Assembly: GCF_014200605.1 (NCBI RefSeq)
Contig: NZ_JACHCE010000009.1
Location: 181,693 to 245,692, forward strand
Source: Pedobacter cryoconitis
GTDB lineage: Bacteria; Bacteroidota; Bacteroidia; Sphingobacteriales; Sphingobacteriaceae
DNA: 64,000 bases
Reading direction: 5' to 3'
Shown: piece by piece, positions 52,395 through 60,518 of the stretch
Position numbering within the stretch: position 1 is the stretch's first letter
Layout of the letters: every line of letters starts with the position of its first letter
The notes under the pieces: model-generated
What the model was told of the DNA's origin: nothing
Seen by the model: only the letters and a program-made list of their open reading frames with translations
Databases searched by the model: none
Translations under genes and position numbers: made by a program

Positions 52395-52426
52395 AAAAGT
52401 CCCGCTGTTAGGACAACGGGACTTTT
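52395..52426 (-). terminator. Terminator of the Fe-S carrier gene
   Basis: AAAAGTCCCG (52395-52404) and CGGGACTTTT (52417-52426) form a perfect 10-bp stem with a 12-nt loop. On the minus strand it is followed by TTTTTATTTTT. It lies just after the A-type carrier gene. Confidence 0.75.
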
Positions 52427-52450
52427 AAAATGTTACAGAAAATGTTTTAA

Positions 52451-52801
52451 TTATACTGAAAAACTAGTTCCACAGCCACAGGTACTTTCTGCATTCGGAT
52501 TACTGAAAGTAAAACCTCTTGAATTTAATCCATCCTGCCAGTCTACCTGCATGCCTAATAAATACATCTGGTGCGCTTTATTCATGAAAATCTTCATTCC
52601 ATTAATGATAAACTCCTGATCGCCATCTTTTTTCTGGTCAAAGCCCAGCAGATAGCTCATACCTGAACATCCACCACCCTCAACACCAACACGCAAACCG
52701 AAATCGTCAGCAATTTCCTGCTGATCTTTTAATTTCAAAAGTTCTTTTAAAGCAGTTTCAGTAAAAGAAACTGGTGCAAACGCTGTATCTACTGTATTCA
52801 T
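52451..52801 (-). CDS. A-type iron-sulfur carrier (IscA/ErpA/HesB family)
   Basis: 116 residues from the ATG at 52801. An upstream TTG (52825) would add 8 residues. The family fold has FTETALKELLKLKDQQ, LRVGVEGGGCSGMSYLLGF (first Cys) and the terminal STCGCGTSFSV with the other two cysteines, so the full Cys-x(n)-Cys-Gly-Cys triad is present. It carries Fe-S clusters to target enzymes. No isc or suf genes are visible nearby. Confidence 0.92.
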   Translation of the reverse strand: MNTVDTAFAPVSFTETALKELLKLKDQQEIADDFGLRVGVEGGGCSGMSYLLGFDQKKDGDQEFIINGMKIFMNKAHQMYLLGMQVDWQDGLNSRGFTFSNPNAESTCGCGTSFSV

Positions 52802-52822
52802 GATATTTCTAATTTGGAATAA

Positions 52823-52830
52823 CAAATATA
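52823..52830 (-). promoter_or_regulatory. TATATTTG -7 element for the A-type carrier gene
   Basis: CAAATATA on the plus strand reads TATATTTG on the minus strand, 22 bp before the ATG at 52801. Its position supports that ATG over the upstream TTG start, which would overlap the promoter. Confidence 0.55.
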
Positions 52831-53093
52831 TCCTTATGGAACTTAAACGCCTTACAATTATTAAAGAAGATCTTATAGCTGACTATAAACATCTAGTAAA
52901 ATAGGGTTAATACGGTCCAATATCCGGATTGTCTGAACAAAGATAAGAACAAACGGTTTATTTGTATAACATAAAAATTGCAGGATAGTCAATTTGAGGT
53001 AAATAATTAAGACCCTGTCTAAATAGATTGCTGAATAAAATTCAATATTTATAGAAATAAAAATACATTTTTGCTGAAGACAAATAGAACCAG

Positions 53094-53624
53094 ATGAACT
53101 TACCCTATTTTTTGACACAAGTGGCCACTTTTGCCTCTGGAGGAATTATTACCGTGCTTTTTGCCTGGTACCTGCTCAGGAATGATATCCAGAAATATTT
53201 CAGCTTTAAATCTCACGAAACAAGAAAAGATGAACGGGTCCACCTGCTCCCGCTTCGCTTACAGGCACAAGAAAGAATGATCGTTTTTGTAGAAAGATTG
53301 AATCCTGTTAATCTTTTCGTCAGGTTACATCAGCATGGAATCTCTGCAAAAGAGCTGCAAGCTGTCATTTTAAATGAAATCAGATCTGAATATCAGCATA
53401 ATGTAACCCAGCAGTTGTATATCAGTACGGTAAGCTGGAATGTCATCCGTAAATTAAAAGAAGATACGATTGCAATGTTAAACAATGCTGTGGCCGGATT
53501 ACCCGCTGATGCCAGTGGCGTAGAGCTGAGCAGAAAGGTGCTTGAACATATGGCTGGCATTGCCGATAACCCATACGAACTTACCCTGGAACTGATTCAA
53601 AAAGATATTCATCAGCTATTTTAA
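53094..53624 (+). CDS. Conserved hypothetical membrane-anchored protein
   Basis: 176 residues. One N-terminal membrane helix (about 8-28, FASGGIITVLFAWYLL) precedes a long helical, cytoplasmic part (LPLRLQAQERMIVFVERLNPVNLFVRL, then IRSEYQHNVTQQLYISTVSWNVIRKLKEDTIAMLN). It resembles small conserved Bacteroidota proteins of unknown function. It lies directly before the origin-like region and dnaA. Confidence 0.75.
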   Translation: MNLPYFLTQVATFASGGIITVLFAWYLLRNDIQKYFSFKSHETRKDERVHLLPLRLQAQERMIVFVERLNPVNLFVRLHQHGISAKELQAVILNEIRSEYQHNVTQQLYISTVSWNVIRKLKEDTIAMLNNAVAGLPADASGVELSRKVLEHMAGIADNPYELTLELIQKDIHQLF

Positions 53625-53966
53625 ATTGCCGCAGATGTTTTTTCTTTCTCTATTCATCAGGATCTGAATTATGATGGAAAAATAGGTATATTCATGAAGC
53701 AATTGCTCATGCAGCCTATATCGCTTAAATAGTGGTTTCAGCCGTATTACGATTGTTTTGGGTAAGGAATAAACTTAGTGTTAAAAAATAGTTATCCACA
53801 TAAAAAATTTAGGTTAACTATGCTATAACTCTGCTGATTAAGTACTTACTAAATAAATGAAATTTTAGTTTTTTTTGTTGATAATTTTTTGAATCTTCGA
53901 TCTCCAGAATCAGCAGTTTTTTGCGACTGTTTTCGTTGAGGAAAATCATTTAAATATTAGGGCACT
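53625..53966. other. Candidate replication origin upstream of dnaA
   Basis: The 342-bp gap carries a perfect DnaA box TTATCCACA (53792-53800) and, on the opposite strand, TTATCAACA (plus TGTTGATAA, 53876-53884). It is AT-rich with A and T runs between them. In many bacteria oriC lies beside dnaA. Two boxes is few, so this is a candidate only. The dnaA promoter should also lie here. Confidence 0.45.
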
Positions 53967-55397
53967 ATGGAAAGAACTTGTACCGAAGTATGGAAAAACT
54001 GTCTTCAAATTATTAAGGACAATATCCCGACTCAAAGTTTTAAGACTTGGTTCGAACCGATTTCTGCCCTTAAACTGGAAGGCAAAGTTTTAACGATACA
54101 GGTACCTAGTTTATTTTTCTATGAATGGTTAGAAGAACACTATGTTGGTTTACTGCGCAAGACTGTTAAAAAGCAGCTTGGAGATGAAGGCCGCCTGGAA
54201 TATAATATCGTTGTAGATAAGTCTTCCAATAGTGGCTCTCCCTATACGACAAATATGCCTTCTAATGGCAATGGTGCAGAAGCCAAATTACAATCTATGC
54301 CTATACCGGTTTCTATCAATAAGGATATCAAGAATCCTTTCATCATTCCGGGGCTGAAAAAACTGAATGTAGACCCCCAGTTAAATTCAAATTATACTTT
54401 TGAAAACTATATTGAAGGTGATTGCAATCGCCTTGCGCGTTCTGCCGGTTATGCCGTTGCAGCAAAACCAGGAGGGACTTCTTTTAATCCCTTAATGATT
54501 TATGGGGGGGTGGGTTTAGGCAAAACGCATTTGGGTCAGGCTATAGGCAATGAAATTAAAAGGACTATGCCAGATAAACTGGTTATTTACGTGTCTTGTG
54601 AGAAATTCTGCCAGCAATTTGTAGATTCCCTGAAAAATAATACGATTAATGATTTTGTGAATTTCTACCAGGCAATGGATGTGATTATCATGGATGATGT
54701 ACATAACTTCGCTGGTAAAGAGAAAACACAGGATATTTTCTTCCATATTTTTAATCATTTGCACCAGTCAGGTAAACAAGTAATCCTGACCTCAGATAAA
54801 GCGCCTAAAGACCTGGCCGGAGTAGAAGAAAGATTACTGAGCAGGTTTAAATGGGGGCTTTCAGCAGATCTGCAGATTCCTGATCTGGAAACGCGGATAG
54901 CTATCCTGAGAAAGAAAATGTATGCAGACGGTATCGAGCTGCCTCAGGAAGTAGTAGAATACGTAGCTAATAATATTGATAATAATGTAAGAGAGCTGGA
55001 AGGGGCAATGGTTTCTTTGCTTGCACAGTCTACCTTAAATAAAAAGGATATTGATCTTTCTCTGGCAAAACAAATGCTGAAGAACTTTATCAAAAATACC
55101 ACTAAAGAGATCTCCATGGAATACATACAGAAATTAGTATGTGAATACTTTGAAGTCCCTGTAGATATGGTAAAATCGCCCACCCGTAAAAGAGAAATCG
55201 TACAGGCAAGACAAATTTCCATGTATCTTTCTAAAAGCCATACCAAGTCTTCACTGAAAACTATAGGTGCCTTTTTTGGAGGCAGAGATCACTCTACAGT
55301 AATCTATGCCTGTCAAACCGTAGAAGATCTGATTGATACGGATAAGAAGTTTAAAGGTTATGTACACGATATTCAGAAGAAACTCAAAATGGGTTAA
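53967..55397 (+). CDS. dnaA: Chromosomal replication initiator DnaA
   Basis: 476 residues with the four-domain layout. Domain I (1-90) begins with CTEVWKNCLQIIKDNIPTQSFKTWFEPI, domain II is a short linker, domain III is AAA+ (Walker A GGVGLGKTHLGQAIG; Walker B VIIMDDVHNFAGKEKTQ; arginine finger LLSRFKWGL), and domain IV is DNA-binding (IGAFFGGRDHSTVIYACQTV). It opens oriC by binding DnaA boxes such as those just upstream. All key residues are in place. Confidence 0.97.
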   Translation: MERTCTEVWKNCLQIIKDNIPTQSFKTWFEPISALKLEGKVLTIQVPSLFFYEWLEEHYVGLLRKTVKKQLGDEGRLEYNIVVDKSSNSGSPYTTNMPSNGNGAEAKLQSMPIPVSINKDIKNPFIIPGLKKLNVDPQLNSNYTFENYIEGDCNRLARSAGYAVAAKPGGTSFNPLMIYGGVGLGKTHLGQAIGNEIKRTMPDKLVIYVSCEKFCQQFVDSLKNNTINDFVNFYQAMDVIIMDDVHNFAGKEKTQDIFFHIFNHLHQSGKQVILTSDKAPKDLAGVEERLLSRFKWGLSADLQIPDLETRIAILRKKMYADGIELPQEVVEYVANNIDNNVRELEGAMVSLLAQSTLNKKDIDLSLAKQMLKNFIKNTTKEISMEYIQKLVCEYFEVPVDMVKSPTRKREIVQARQISMYLSKSHTKSSLKTIGAFFGGRDHSTVIYACQTVEDLIDTDKKFKGYVHDIQKKLKMG

Positions 55398-55408
55398 CCT
55401 GAATGTAA

Positions 55409-55960
55409 TTATTGAATAGCTTCCAGTTTCATCAGCCCGTAGAACAAAGCTGCTGCATGCAATGACTGTTCAATTTTATTTTCAGCCAGCAGCTGTTTCA
55501 CTTCTGCGATCGTATATTCTTCCACATTTAATATCTCATGTTCATCCAGATCCTGTTCCTGTGTTTGAATACCGCCAGTTAGTAAATAAGTAAATGTCCT
55601 GTTGTCAGAAGTAGCCGGGTTAGGATAAAGTGTAGCGATCAGCTCACAGGTTTCAAAAGAATATCCTGTTTCTTCCAGTAATTCTCTTTTTACACCCTCT
55701 TGCGGATCCTCTCCAGGTTCAATAACACCACCAGGTATTTCCAGTGAAATAATATCTGCTGCATGACGGTACTGACGCACCAGCACCAGTTTATTGTCTT
55801 TAGTTAAAGCAACTGCATTCGCCCAATCGGGATACTCCAACACAAAATAATCGTCCTTTACTGTACCATTCTGTAATTTGCAGGTATCTACCCGCAAAGT
55901 TGCCCATCTTTCCCTGACCAGATATCTGGAGGAAAGCTTTTCCCATTTTAAAATTTCCAT
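55409..55960 (-). CDS. NUDIX hydrolase (ADP-ribose pyrophosphatase-like)
   Basis: 183 residues. A complete NUDIX box GVIEPGEDPQEGVKRELLEETGY (about 98-120; quoted here in pieces GVIEPGE and RELLEETGY) fits GX5EX7REUXEEXGU. The N-terminal dimer segment (LVRERWATLRVDTCKLQNG) resembles NudF/ADP-ribose pyrophosphatases that cleave ADP-sugars. It is the last gene of the minus-strand LemA/TPM run, 11 bp after the preceding gene. Confidence 0.88.
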   Translation of the reverse strand: MEILKWEKLSSRYLVRERWATLRVDTCKLQNGTVKDDYFVLEYPDWANAVALTKDNKLVLVRQYRHAADIISLEIPGGVIEPGEDPQEGVKRELLEETGYSFETCELIATLYPNPATSDNRTFTYLLTGGIQTQEQDLDEHEILNVEEYTIAEVKQLLAENKIEQSLHAAALFYGLMKLEAIQ

Positions 55961-55971
55961 TGTTTTGTTTG

Positions 55972-56376
55972 TTAGCCGTTTTGATTCAGATAGTCTTTTA
56001 CTGTCTTCTGACGGCTGAGATTGTTCATGTTGACTACATGATGTTTAACTTCTAATGTCTCATAGGTAAGCTGCAGCTTCTCTGCCACAGACTTCCGCTC
56101 TGCAGGCTGTTCTATAATGCCGAATTTGATGTAAAGCACCTGTGAAAGTATTTCCAGCTTTTCTGCCGGAAAGTTTTTTTCCGTCAGAAAAGCCATGAAA
56201 TCAGTAGGATCACAAGACACCAGGTCTGAAAAAAGAATTCCAAAATCAGCTTCCAGCATTTCATTTAAGCCGTTATCAGCTTCTTCCAGTTTACCTTCCT
56301 GTTTCAAACCCAGGATTCTTGCTATTGCCTGCGAAAGTTTTTGAATCTCCGCAGTGATTAAATCTCTTTTATACAT
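55972..56376 (-). CDS. Small helical protein of unknown function
   Basis: 134 residues, no signal peptide, helical throughout, with a repeated short-helix pattern (AIARILGLKQEGKLEEADNGLNEML, then EKNFPAEKLEILSQVLYIKFGI) that recalls DUF6483-like or TPR-like small proteins; the match is loose. It lies between the second TPM gene (16 bp) and the NUDIX gene, so it is probably co-transcribed. Confidence 0.65.
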   Translation of the reverse strand: MYKRDLITAEIQKLSQAIARILGLKQEGKLEEADNGLNEMLEADFGILFSDLVSCDPTDFMAFLTEKNFPAEKLEILSQVLYIKFGIIEQPAERKSVAEKLQLTYETLEVKHHVVNMNNLSRQKTVKDYLNQNG

Positions 56377-56392
56377 ATATGATTAACCGCTT

Positions 56393-57166
56393 TTACCAGC
56401 TTCCGCTGCTACCGCCACCACCAAAACTACCACCGCCGAAGCCGCCAAATCCACCTCCGCCGCTGCTGCCGCCACCTCCGCCCCAGCCACCGCCAGAACT
56501 TCTGCCGCTGCCTAACAACGCGCCCCAGAATAAGGCTTCACCAACACCACGTCCACCAATTACCTGGCCGCCATTACCACCACCGCCACCTTTGCGGATG
56601 ACAATAATTATAATTACAATAATGATTACGAGTATAAATGCACTCGCACCCCCGCCTTGTTTAGAAGCGGCTTTTGGATTATCATTCTTATATTCTCCTT
56701 TGGTATATTTGATAATAGCTGTTGTACCTGCATCCAGACCGGCATAATAATTACCAGCTTTGAACTCAGGTTTAATCTCATTGTCAATAATTCTCTTGGT
56801 AATAATGTCGGGTAACACACCTTCAACACCGTATCCGGTCTGCATAGCGATTTTTCTGTCCCCTAAAGCAACAACGATCATCACACCATTGCTGCTTTTC
56901 TTACCGCCTACACCCCAGTTTCTGCCCAGGCCCAGCGCATATTCATTAATATCATATTCCCCTACACTTTTCACAATTGCAATGGCAATCTGAGTAGAGG
57001 TAGAATCATCGAACGCTACAAGTTTATTTTCAAGCTGTTGTTTCTGAGCCTCAGAAAGCGTACCTGTATAATCATTGACAAGTGTATTTGGCTTTGCAGG
57101 ATATTCCTGTGCAAAAGCACTTGTATAAAGTACGGTAAGGAATAAGGCTATTAATATTTTCTTCAT
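56393..57166 (-). CDS. TPM domain protein with Gly/Ser-rich tail
   Basis: 257 residues. A signal peptide (ending TSAFAQ) is followed by a TPM/TLP18.3 domain (about 25-150, LVNDYTGTLSEAQKQQLENKLVAFDDSTSTQIAIAIVKS, RKIAMQTGYGVEGVLPD), one membrane helix (about 175-193) and a C-terminal tail almost entirely Gly, Ser and Phe (GGGFGGFGGGSFGGGG). This is the usual build of YgcG-like proteins found next to LemA. Function is not established; roles in envelope stress or photosystem repair are reported for relatives. Confidence 0.88.
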   Translation of the reverse strand: MKKILIALFLTVLYTSAFAQEYPAKPNTLVNDYTGTLSEAQKQQLENKLVAFDDSTSTQIAIAIVKSVGEYDINEYALGLGRNWGVGGKKSSNGVMIVVALGDRKIAMQTGYGVEGVLPDIITKRIIDNEIKPEFKAGNYYAGLDAGTTAIIKYTKGEYKNDNPKAASKQGGGASAFILVIIIVIIIIVIRKGGGGGNGGQVIGGRGVGEALFWGALLGSGRSSGGGWGGGGGSSGGGGFGGFGGGSFGGGGSSGSW

Positions 57167-57176
57167 TCGGGCTTAT

Positions 57177-57620
57177 CTAATTTGATTGCTGTTGATCCAT
57201 GAAAATAATATCATTAGGCAATTCATTGATATCACCGTTTTGATAAGGGAAGTATACTGCTAATTTTTCACCAACCAGTCCAATACCGGCAATCAGGCCA
57301 TTTGCGATGTTTCCACCTGCAAAATGTGCCTGCATGGCAACTTGTGTAGTTTCCCAGAAATCTTCAGGTACTAATTTATGAATACCTCTGTCACCAATAA
57401 TAGCAAATTTATGATCGACATGGGCAAGATAGATCAGAACGCCGTTTTGATGTGACGTTTTATCCATACCCAGTTTAGAAAAATAGGCAGTTGCTCTTTC
57501 AAAAGCTTCACCTTTGCAGTGTTTTTCTACGGCAATTCTAATTTCGCCTGATGTAAGCTTTTCAGCTTCACCGATAGCATTGGTAATCAGGTCTTGTTCT
57601 TGTTCTGTCAGAAATGGCAT
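57177..57620 (-). CDS. TPM domain protein (second, no tail)
   Basis: 147 residues, cytoplasmic by appearance (no signal). The TPM domain covers the whole protein: SGEIRIAVEKHCKGEAFERATAYFSKLGMDKT and KFAIIGDRGIHKLVPEDFWETT with ANGLIAGIGLVGEKL. It lies 10 bp before the tail-bearing TPM gene and 81 bp after LemA. The LemA-TPM-TPM order is common in Bacteroidota. Confidence 0.88.
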   Translation of the reverse strand: MPFLTEQEQDLITNAIGEAEKLTSGEIRIAVEKHCKGEAFERATAYFSKLGMDKTSHQNGVLIYLAHVDHKFAIIGDRGIHKLVPEDFWETTQVAMQAHFAGGNIANGLIAGIGLVGEKLAVYFPYQNGDINELPNDIIFMDQQQSN

Positions 57621-57701
57621 AATGATAAGAATTAAACAGATAAGGGTAATGAATGTCTTATAAGTAAAACACTCAATACCCTTAAATATTATAAACGTGA
57701 A

Positions 57702-58283
57702 TTAAAATTCTACTTTAGGTGTATTTTGCGCACCCGCATCAGCTTTAAATCCAGCTCTTTGTTTGAAACCAAACATACCTGCTGTCAGGTTGTTAGGGAA
57801 TGATCTGACTTTAACATTATAAGATTGTACCGCGTCATTGAAATCTTTACGTGCTACAGCAATTCTATTTTCTGTACCTTCTAATTGTACCGAAAGATCA
57901 CTGAATTGTTGTGTTGCTTTCAATTCAGGATAGTTTTCAGTCAATACCATTAATTTACCTAAAGCCTGTCCGATCTGACCCTGGGCAGCCTGGAATTTCT
58001 CTAGTTTTTCAGGAGATAAATCATCTGCACTAACTTTGATCTGGCTTGCCTGCGCACGTGCTTCAATTACAGCAGTCAAAGTACCCTGCTCAAATTTAGC
58101 AGCACCTTTTACTGTACTTACTAAATTAGGAATTAAATCAGAACGTCTCTGGTACTGAGTTTCTACCTGGTTCCATTTAGTTTTTACATCCTCATCCAAT
58201 TTAACCATTGTATTATATCCACAGCTGCTAAACGTAGTGGTGATGAACAAGGCAGCGATAACTCCTAATATTGCTTTTTTCAT
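57702..58283 (-). CDS. lemA: LemA family lipoprotein
   Basis: 193 residues from the ATG at 58283 (MKKAILGVIAALF). Upstream in-frame ATGs at 58292 and 58322 would add 3 or 13 residues and break the signal peptide. A lipobox (TFSSCGYN) marks a lipoprotein. The LemA four-helix core starts WNQVETQYQRRSDLIPNLVSTVKG and includes LMVLTENYPELKATQQFSDLSVQLEGTENRIAVARKDFNDAVQSYNVKVRSFP. First gene of the TPM run; function unknown. Confidence 0.93.
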   Translation of the reverse strand: MKKAILGVIAALFITTTFSSCGYNTMVKLDEDVKTKWNQVETQYQRRSDLIPNLVSTVKGAAKFEQGTLTAVIEARAQASQIKVSADDLSPEKLEKFQAAQGQIGQALGKLMVLTENYPELKATQQFSDLSVQLEGTENRIAVARKDFNDAVQSYNVKVRSFPNNLTAGMFGFKQRAGFKADAGAQNTPKVEF

Positions 58284-58332
58284 TTTTATCATGTTTTGGT
58301 TTATACGTGTTAATTTACACATTAGAACTCAA

Positions 58333-58518
58333 TTTCCGTACCTTTGTTACATTTAAGGAGAAAAACCTGACAACTTGTATGTAAAAATGTTTTTTTTCAA
58401 TCCTGATCTCCTCTTTTGTCAGGGATCAGGCTTTTAATTAAGCAGCAGCATAAATTATTGGGTTTTCCGTATCTTTGCGCCCGTTCAGGATAAAAACCTG
58501 ACATCCTATATGCAAAAA
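58333..58518 (+). promoter_or_regulatory. Duplicated promoter-leader with overlapping hairpins
   Basis: Two 55-bp copies (58333-58387 and 58464-58518) align without gaps at about 43 of 55 positions. Each has TTCCGTA, a -7 element (TACCTTTG 58339-58346; TATCTTTG 58470-58477), AAAAACCTGACA and an aligned ATG. The first ATG (58379) is followed at once by TAA; the second is the start of the flavoprotein gene. Between them, CCTGACAA (58366-58373) pairs with TTGTCAGG (58416-58423), and CCTGATC (58402-58408) pairs with GATCAGG (58424-58430) followed by CTTTT. The two pairs interleave, so a terminator/antiterminator switch or pseudoknot is possible. Confidence 0.5.
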
Positions 58519-60051
58519 GAGATAGAAATAACCATCGCCCCCGAAGAAGCAGGACAAGAAGAACAAATCTTTAAAAAACTTTCTGCTGTCTTTTCTTTAG
58601 ACAGATCCCGTATCAAAGGCTATAAAATCCTTAAAAGATCTATAGACGCACGTTCCCGTAAAGTTATTTTCAGGTTACAGGTCAAAGCGTTCATTGATGA
58701 ACCAAAACCAGAAGATACATTTACACTCGATTATCAGGATGTATCTGAGAAAAAGGAGGTCATTATTGTCGGTGCAGGTCCTGCTGGCCTTTTTGCAGCT
58801 TTACAGTGTATCGAAAACGGGATGAAACCCATTGTACTTGAACGTGGAAAAGACGTCAAACAACGCAGACGTGATCTGGCACTAATCAATAAAGAAGGTA
58901 TCGTCAATACAGAATCAAACTATTGTTACGGTGAAGGCGGCGCTGGAACCTATTCGGACGGAAAACTATATACCCGTTCTAATAAACGTGGTGATATCAA
59001 TAAAGTACTGCAGATTTTTGTTCAGCATGGCGCAACAGAAGATATTCTGGTTGACGCAAGACCGCATATCGGTACTAATAAGCTTCCACATATCATCACC
59101 GCAATTAGAGAAACGATATTAAAAGCAGGTGGTGAAGTTAATTTCGATCAGAAAGTAACCGATTTTATCGTAGAATCGGGTAAGATTAAAGGGGTAGTTG
59201 TCAATGACCTCTATACCTTATCGGCCGATGCCGTAATTCTGGCAACAGGACATTCGGCGCGTGATATTTATACTTTATTACATCAGAAAGGTATTCTGGT
59301 TGAGGCTAAACCTTTTGCAATGGGGGTGAGGATAGAACATCCGCAGGCTATTATCGATGAAGCGCAATATCATTGTCCGGTTAGAAGTGAATTTTTACCA
59401 CCGGCTTATTACAGCCTGGTAGAACAGGTAGGCAGCAGAGGCGTATTTTCATTTTGTATGTGTCCGGGTGGGATTATCGCACCCTGTGCAACTTATGAAA
59501 ATGAAATTGTTGTCAATGGCTGGTCTCCGTCTAAGCGGAATAATCCTTTTGCCAATTCGGGTACGGTAGTTCAGGTTACCCTGGATGATGTCCCTGGTGA
59601 TGACCCATTGCGTATGATGAATTTTCAATCGGCAATAGAGGAAAAAGCTTTTGCTATGGGGGGTGGGAATCTGGTTGCTCCGGCACAGCGGATGATAGAT
59701 TTCGTAGAAGACAGGCTGTCAGCCGATTTACCGAAAAACTCTTATTTACCAGGTACAAAAAGTGTAATGTTGAAAGAAATGCTTCCTGATTTTATTGCTT
59801 CAAGTTTAAAAAATGCCCTGCCGCTTTTTGGTAAAAAGATGAGAGGTTATTATACAAATGAGGCTATATTGGTTGGTATTGAAAGCAGAAGTTCATCACC
59901 CGTAAGGATACCAAGAGACCGCGAAACCTTTCAGCATCCTGAGGTAACCGGTTTGTATCCATGTGCAGAAGGTGCAGGTTATGCTGGCGGAATTGTTTCA
60001 GCAGCGATAGATGGGATTAACTGTGCAAATGCTATCCTGAAATTCAGTTAA
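58510..60051 (+). CDS. COG2509-type FAD-dependent dehydrogenase
   Basis: 513 residues. FAD-binding motif EVIIVGAGPAGLFAALQCIENGMKPIVLERGKDV (about 78-112) lies after an N-terminal domain of about 75 residues. Then NYCYGEGGAGTYSDGKLYTRSNKRGD, ATGHSARDIYTLLHQKGI, PFAMGVRIEHPQAIIDEAQY, FSFCMCPGGIIAPCATYENEIVVNG and CAEGAGYAGGIVSAAIDGI. This matches the uncharacterised FAD-dependent dehydrogenase group. The substrate is unknown. The gene begins inside the duplicated leader element. Confidence 0.9.
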   Translation: MQKEIEITIAPEEAGQEEQIFKKLSAVFSLDRSRIKGYKILKRSIDARSRKVIFRLQVKAFIDEPKPEDTFTLDYQDVSEKKEVIIVGAGPAGLFAALQCIENGMKPIVLERGKDVKQRRRDLALINKEGIVNTESNYCYGEGGAGTYSDGKLYTRSNKRGDINKVLQIFVQHGATEDILVDARPHIGTNKLPHIITAIRETILKAGGEVNFDQKVTDFIVESGKIKGVVVNDLYTLSADAVILATGHSARDIYTLLHQKGILVEAKPFAMGVRIEHPQAIIDEAQYHCPVRSEFLPPAYYSLVEQVGSRGVFSFCMCPGGIIAPCATYENEIVVNGWSPSKRNNPFANSGTVVQVTLDDVPGDDPLRMMNFQSAIEEKAFAMGGGNLVAPAQRMIDFVEDRLSADLPKNSYLPGTKSVMLKEMLPDFIASSLKNALPLFGKKMRGYYTNEAILVGIESRSSSPVRIPRDRETFQHPEVTGLYPCAEGAGYAGGIVSAAIDGINCANAILKFS

Positions 60052-60140
60052 ACAATTCGGTATTATTGCTGTTTTTAACGACAGTACTAAGGAACCGCTG
60101 GATATTTATTGAGGATAACCCAGCAAAATTAACAGGTCAA

Positions 60141-60500
60141 ATGAAAAATACACTCATCATAGGTGCCAGCCCTAATCCTGCAAGATATGCTTATCTGGCA
60201 GCGAAAATGCTAACAGAAAAAGGTCATTCAATTGTGAATGTGGGTATCAAGAGTGGTGAGGTTGCGGGTGTACCAATTGAGAAGCCAACCCGGATTCATA
60301 CTGATATTGATACGATCACTTTATATGTTGGCCCGCATTTACAGGAAGAATATTTTGATTATATACTTCAAACTAAACCAAAACGTGTGATCTTTAATCC
60401 CGGAACGGAGAATGATGAGCTGGAGGCCCTGTTAAAAGCAAATCATATCGAACCTGTTGAAGCTTGTACACTGGTTTTATTATCTACCGGCCAGTATTGA
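60141..60500 (+). CDS. CoA-binding domain protein
   Basis: 119 residues from the ATG at 60141. The longer reading from 60066 adds an N-terminus with no family match. A Rossmann CoA_binding_2 domain: NTLIIGASPNPARYAYLAAKMLTEKGHSIVNVGIK and the end KPKRVIFNPGTENDELEALLKANHIEPVEACTLVLLSTGQY, which contains the conserved FNPG. The family binds CoA-like ligands, role unclear. It follows the flavoprotein by 89 bp on the same strand. Confidence 0.85.
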   Translation: MKNTLIIGASPNPARYAYLAAKMLTEKGHSIVNVGIKSGEVAGVPIEKPTRIHTDIDTITLYVGPHLQEEYFDYILQTKPKRVIFNPGTENDELEALLKANHIEPVEACTLVLLSTGQY

Positions 60501-60518
60501 TGTTTTTATATAAAAAGA

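Noticed and set aside
56379..56747. Pro-rich plus-strand frame of 122 codons
   Set aside because: It is the complement of the Gly/Ser tail of the TPM protein and its poly-Pro content is an artefact of that.
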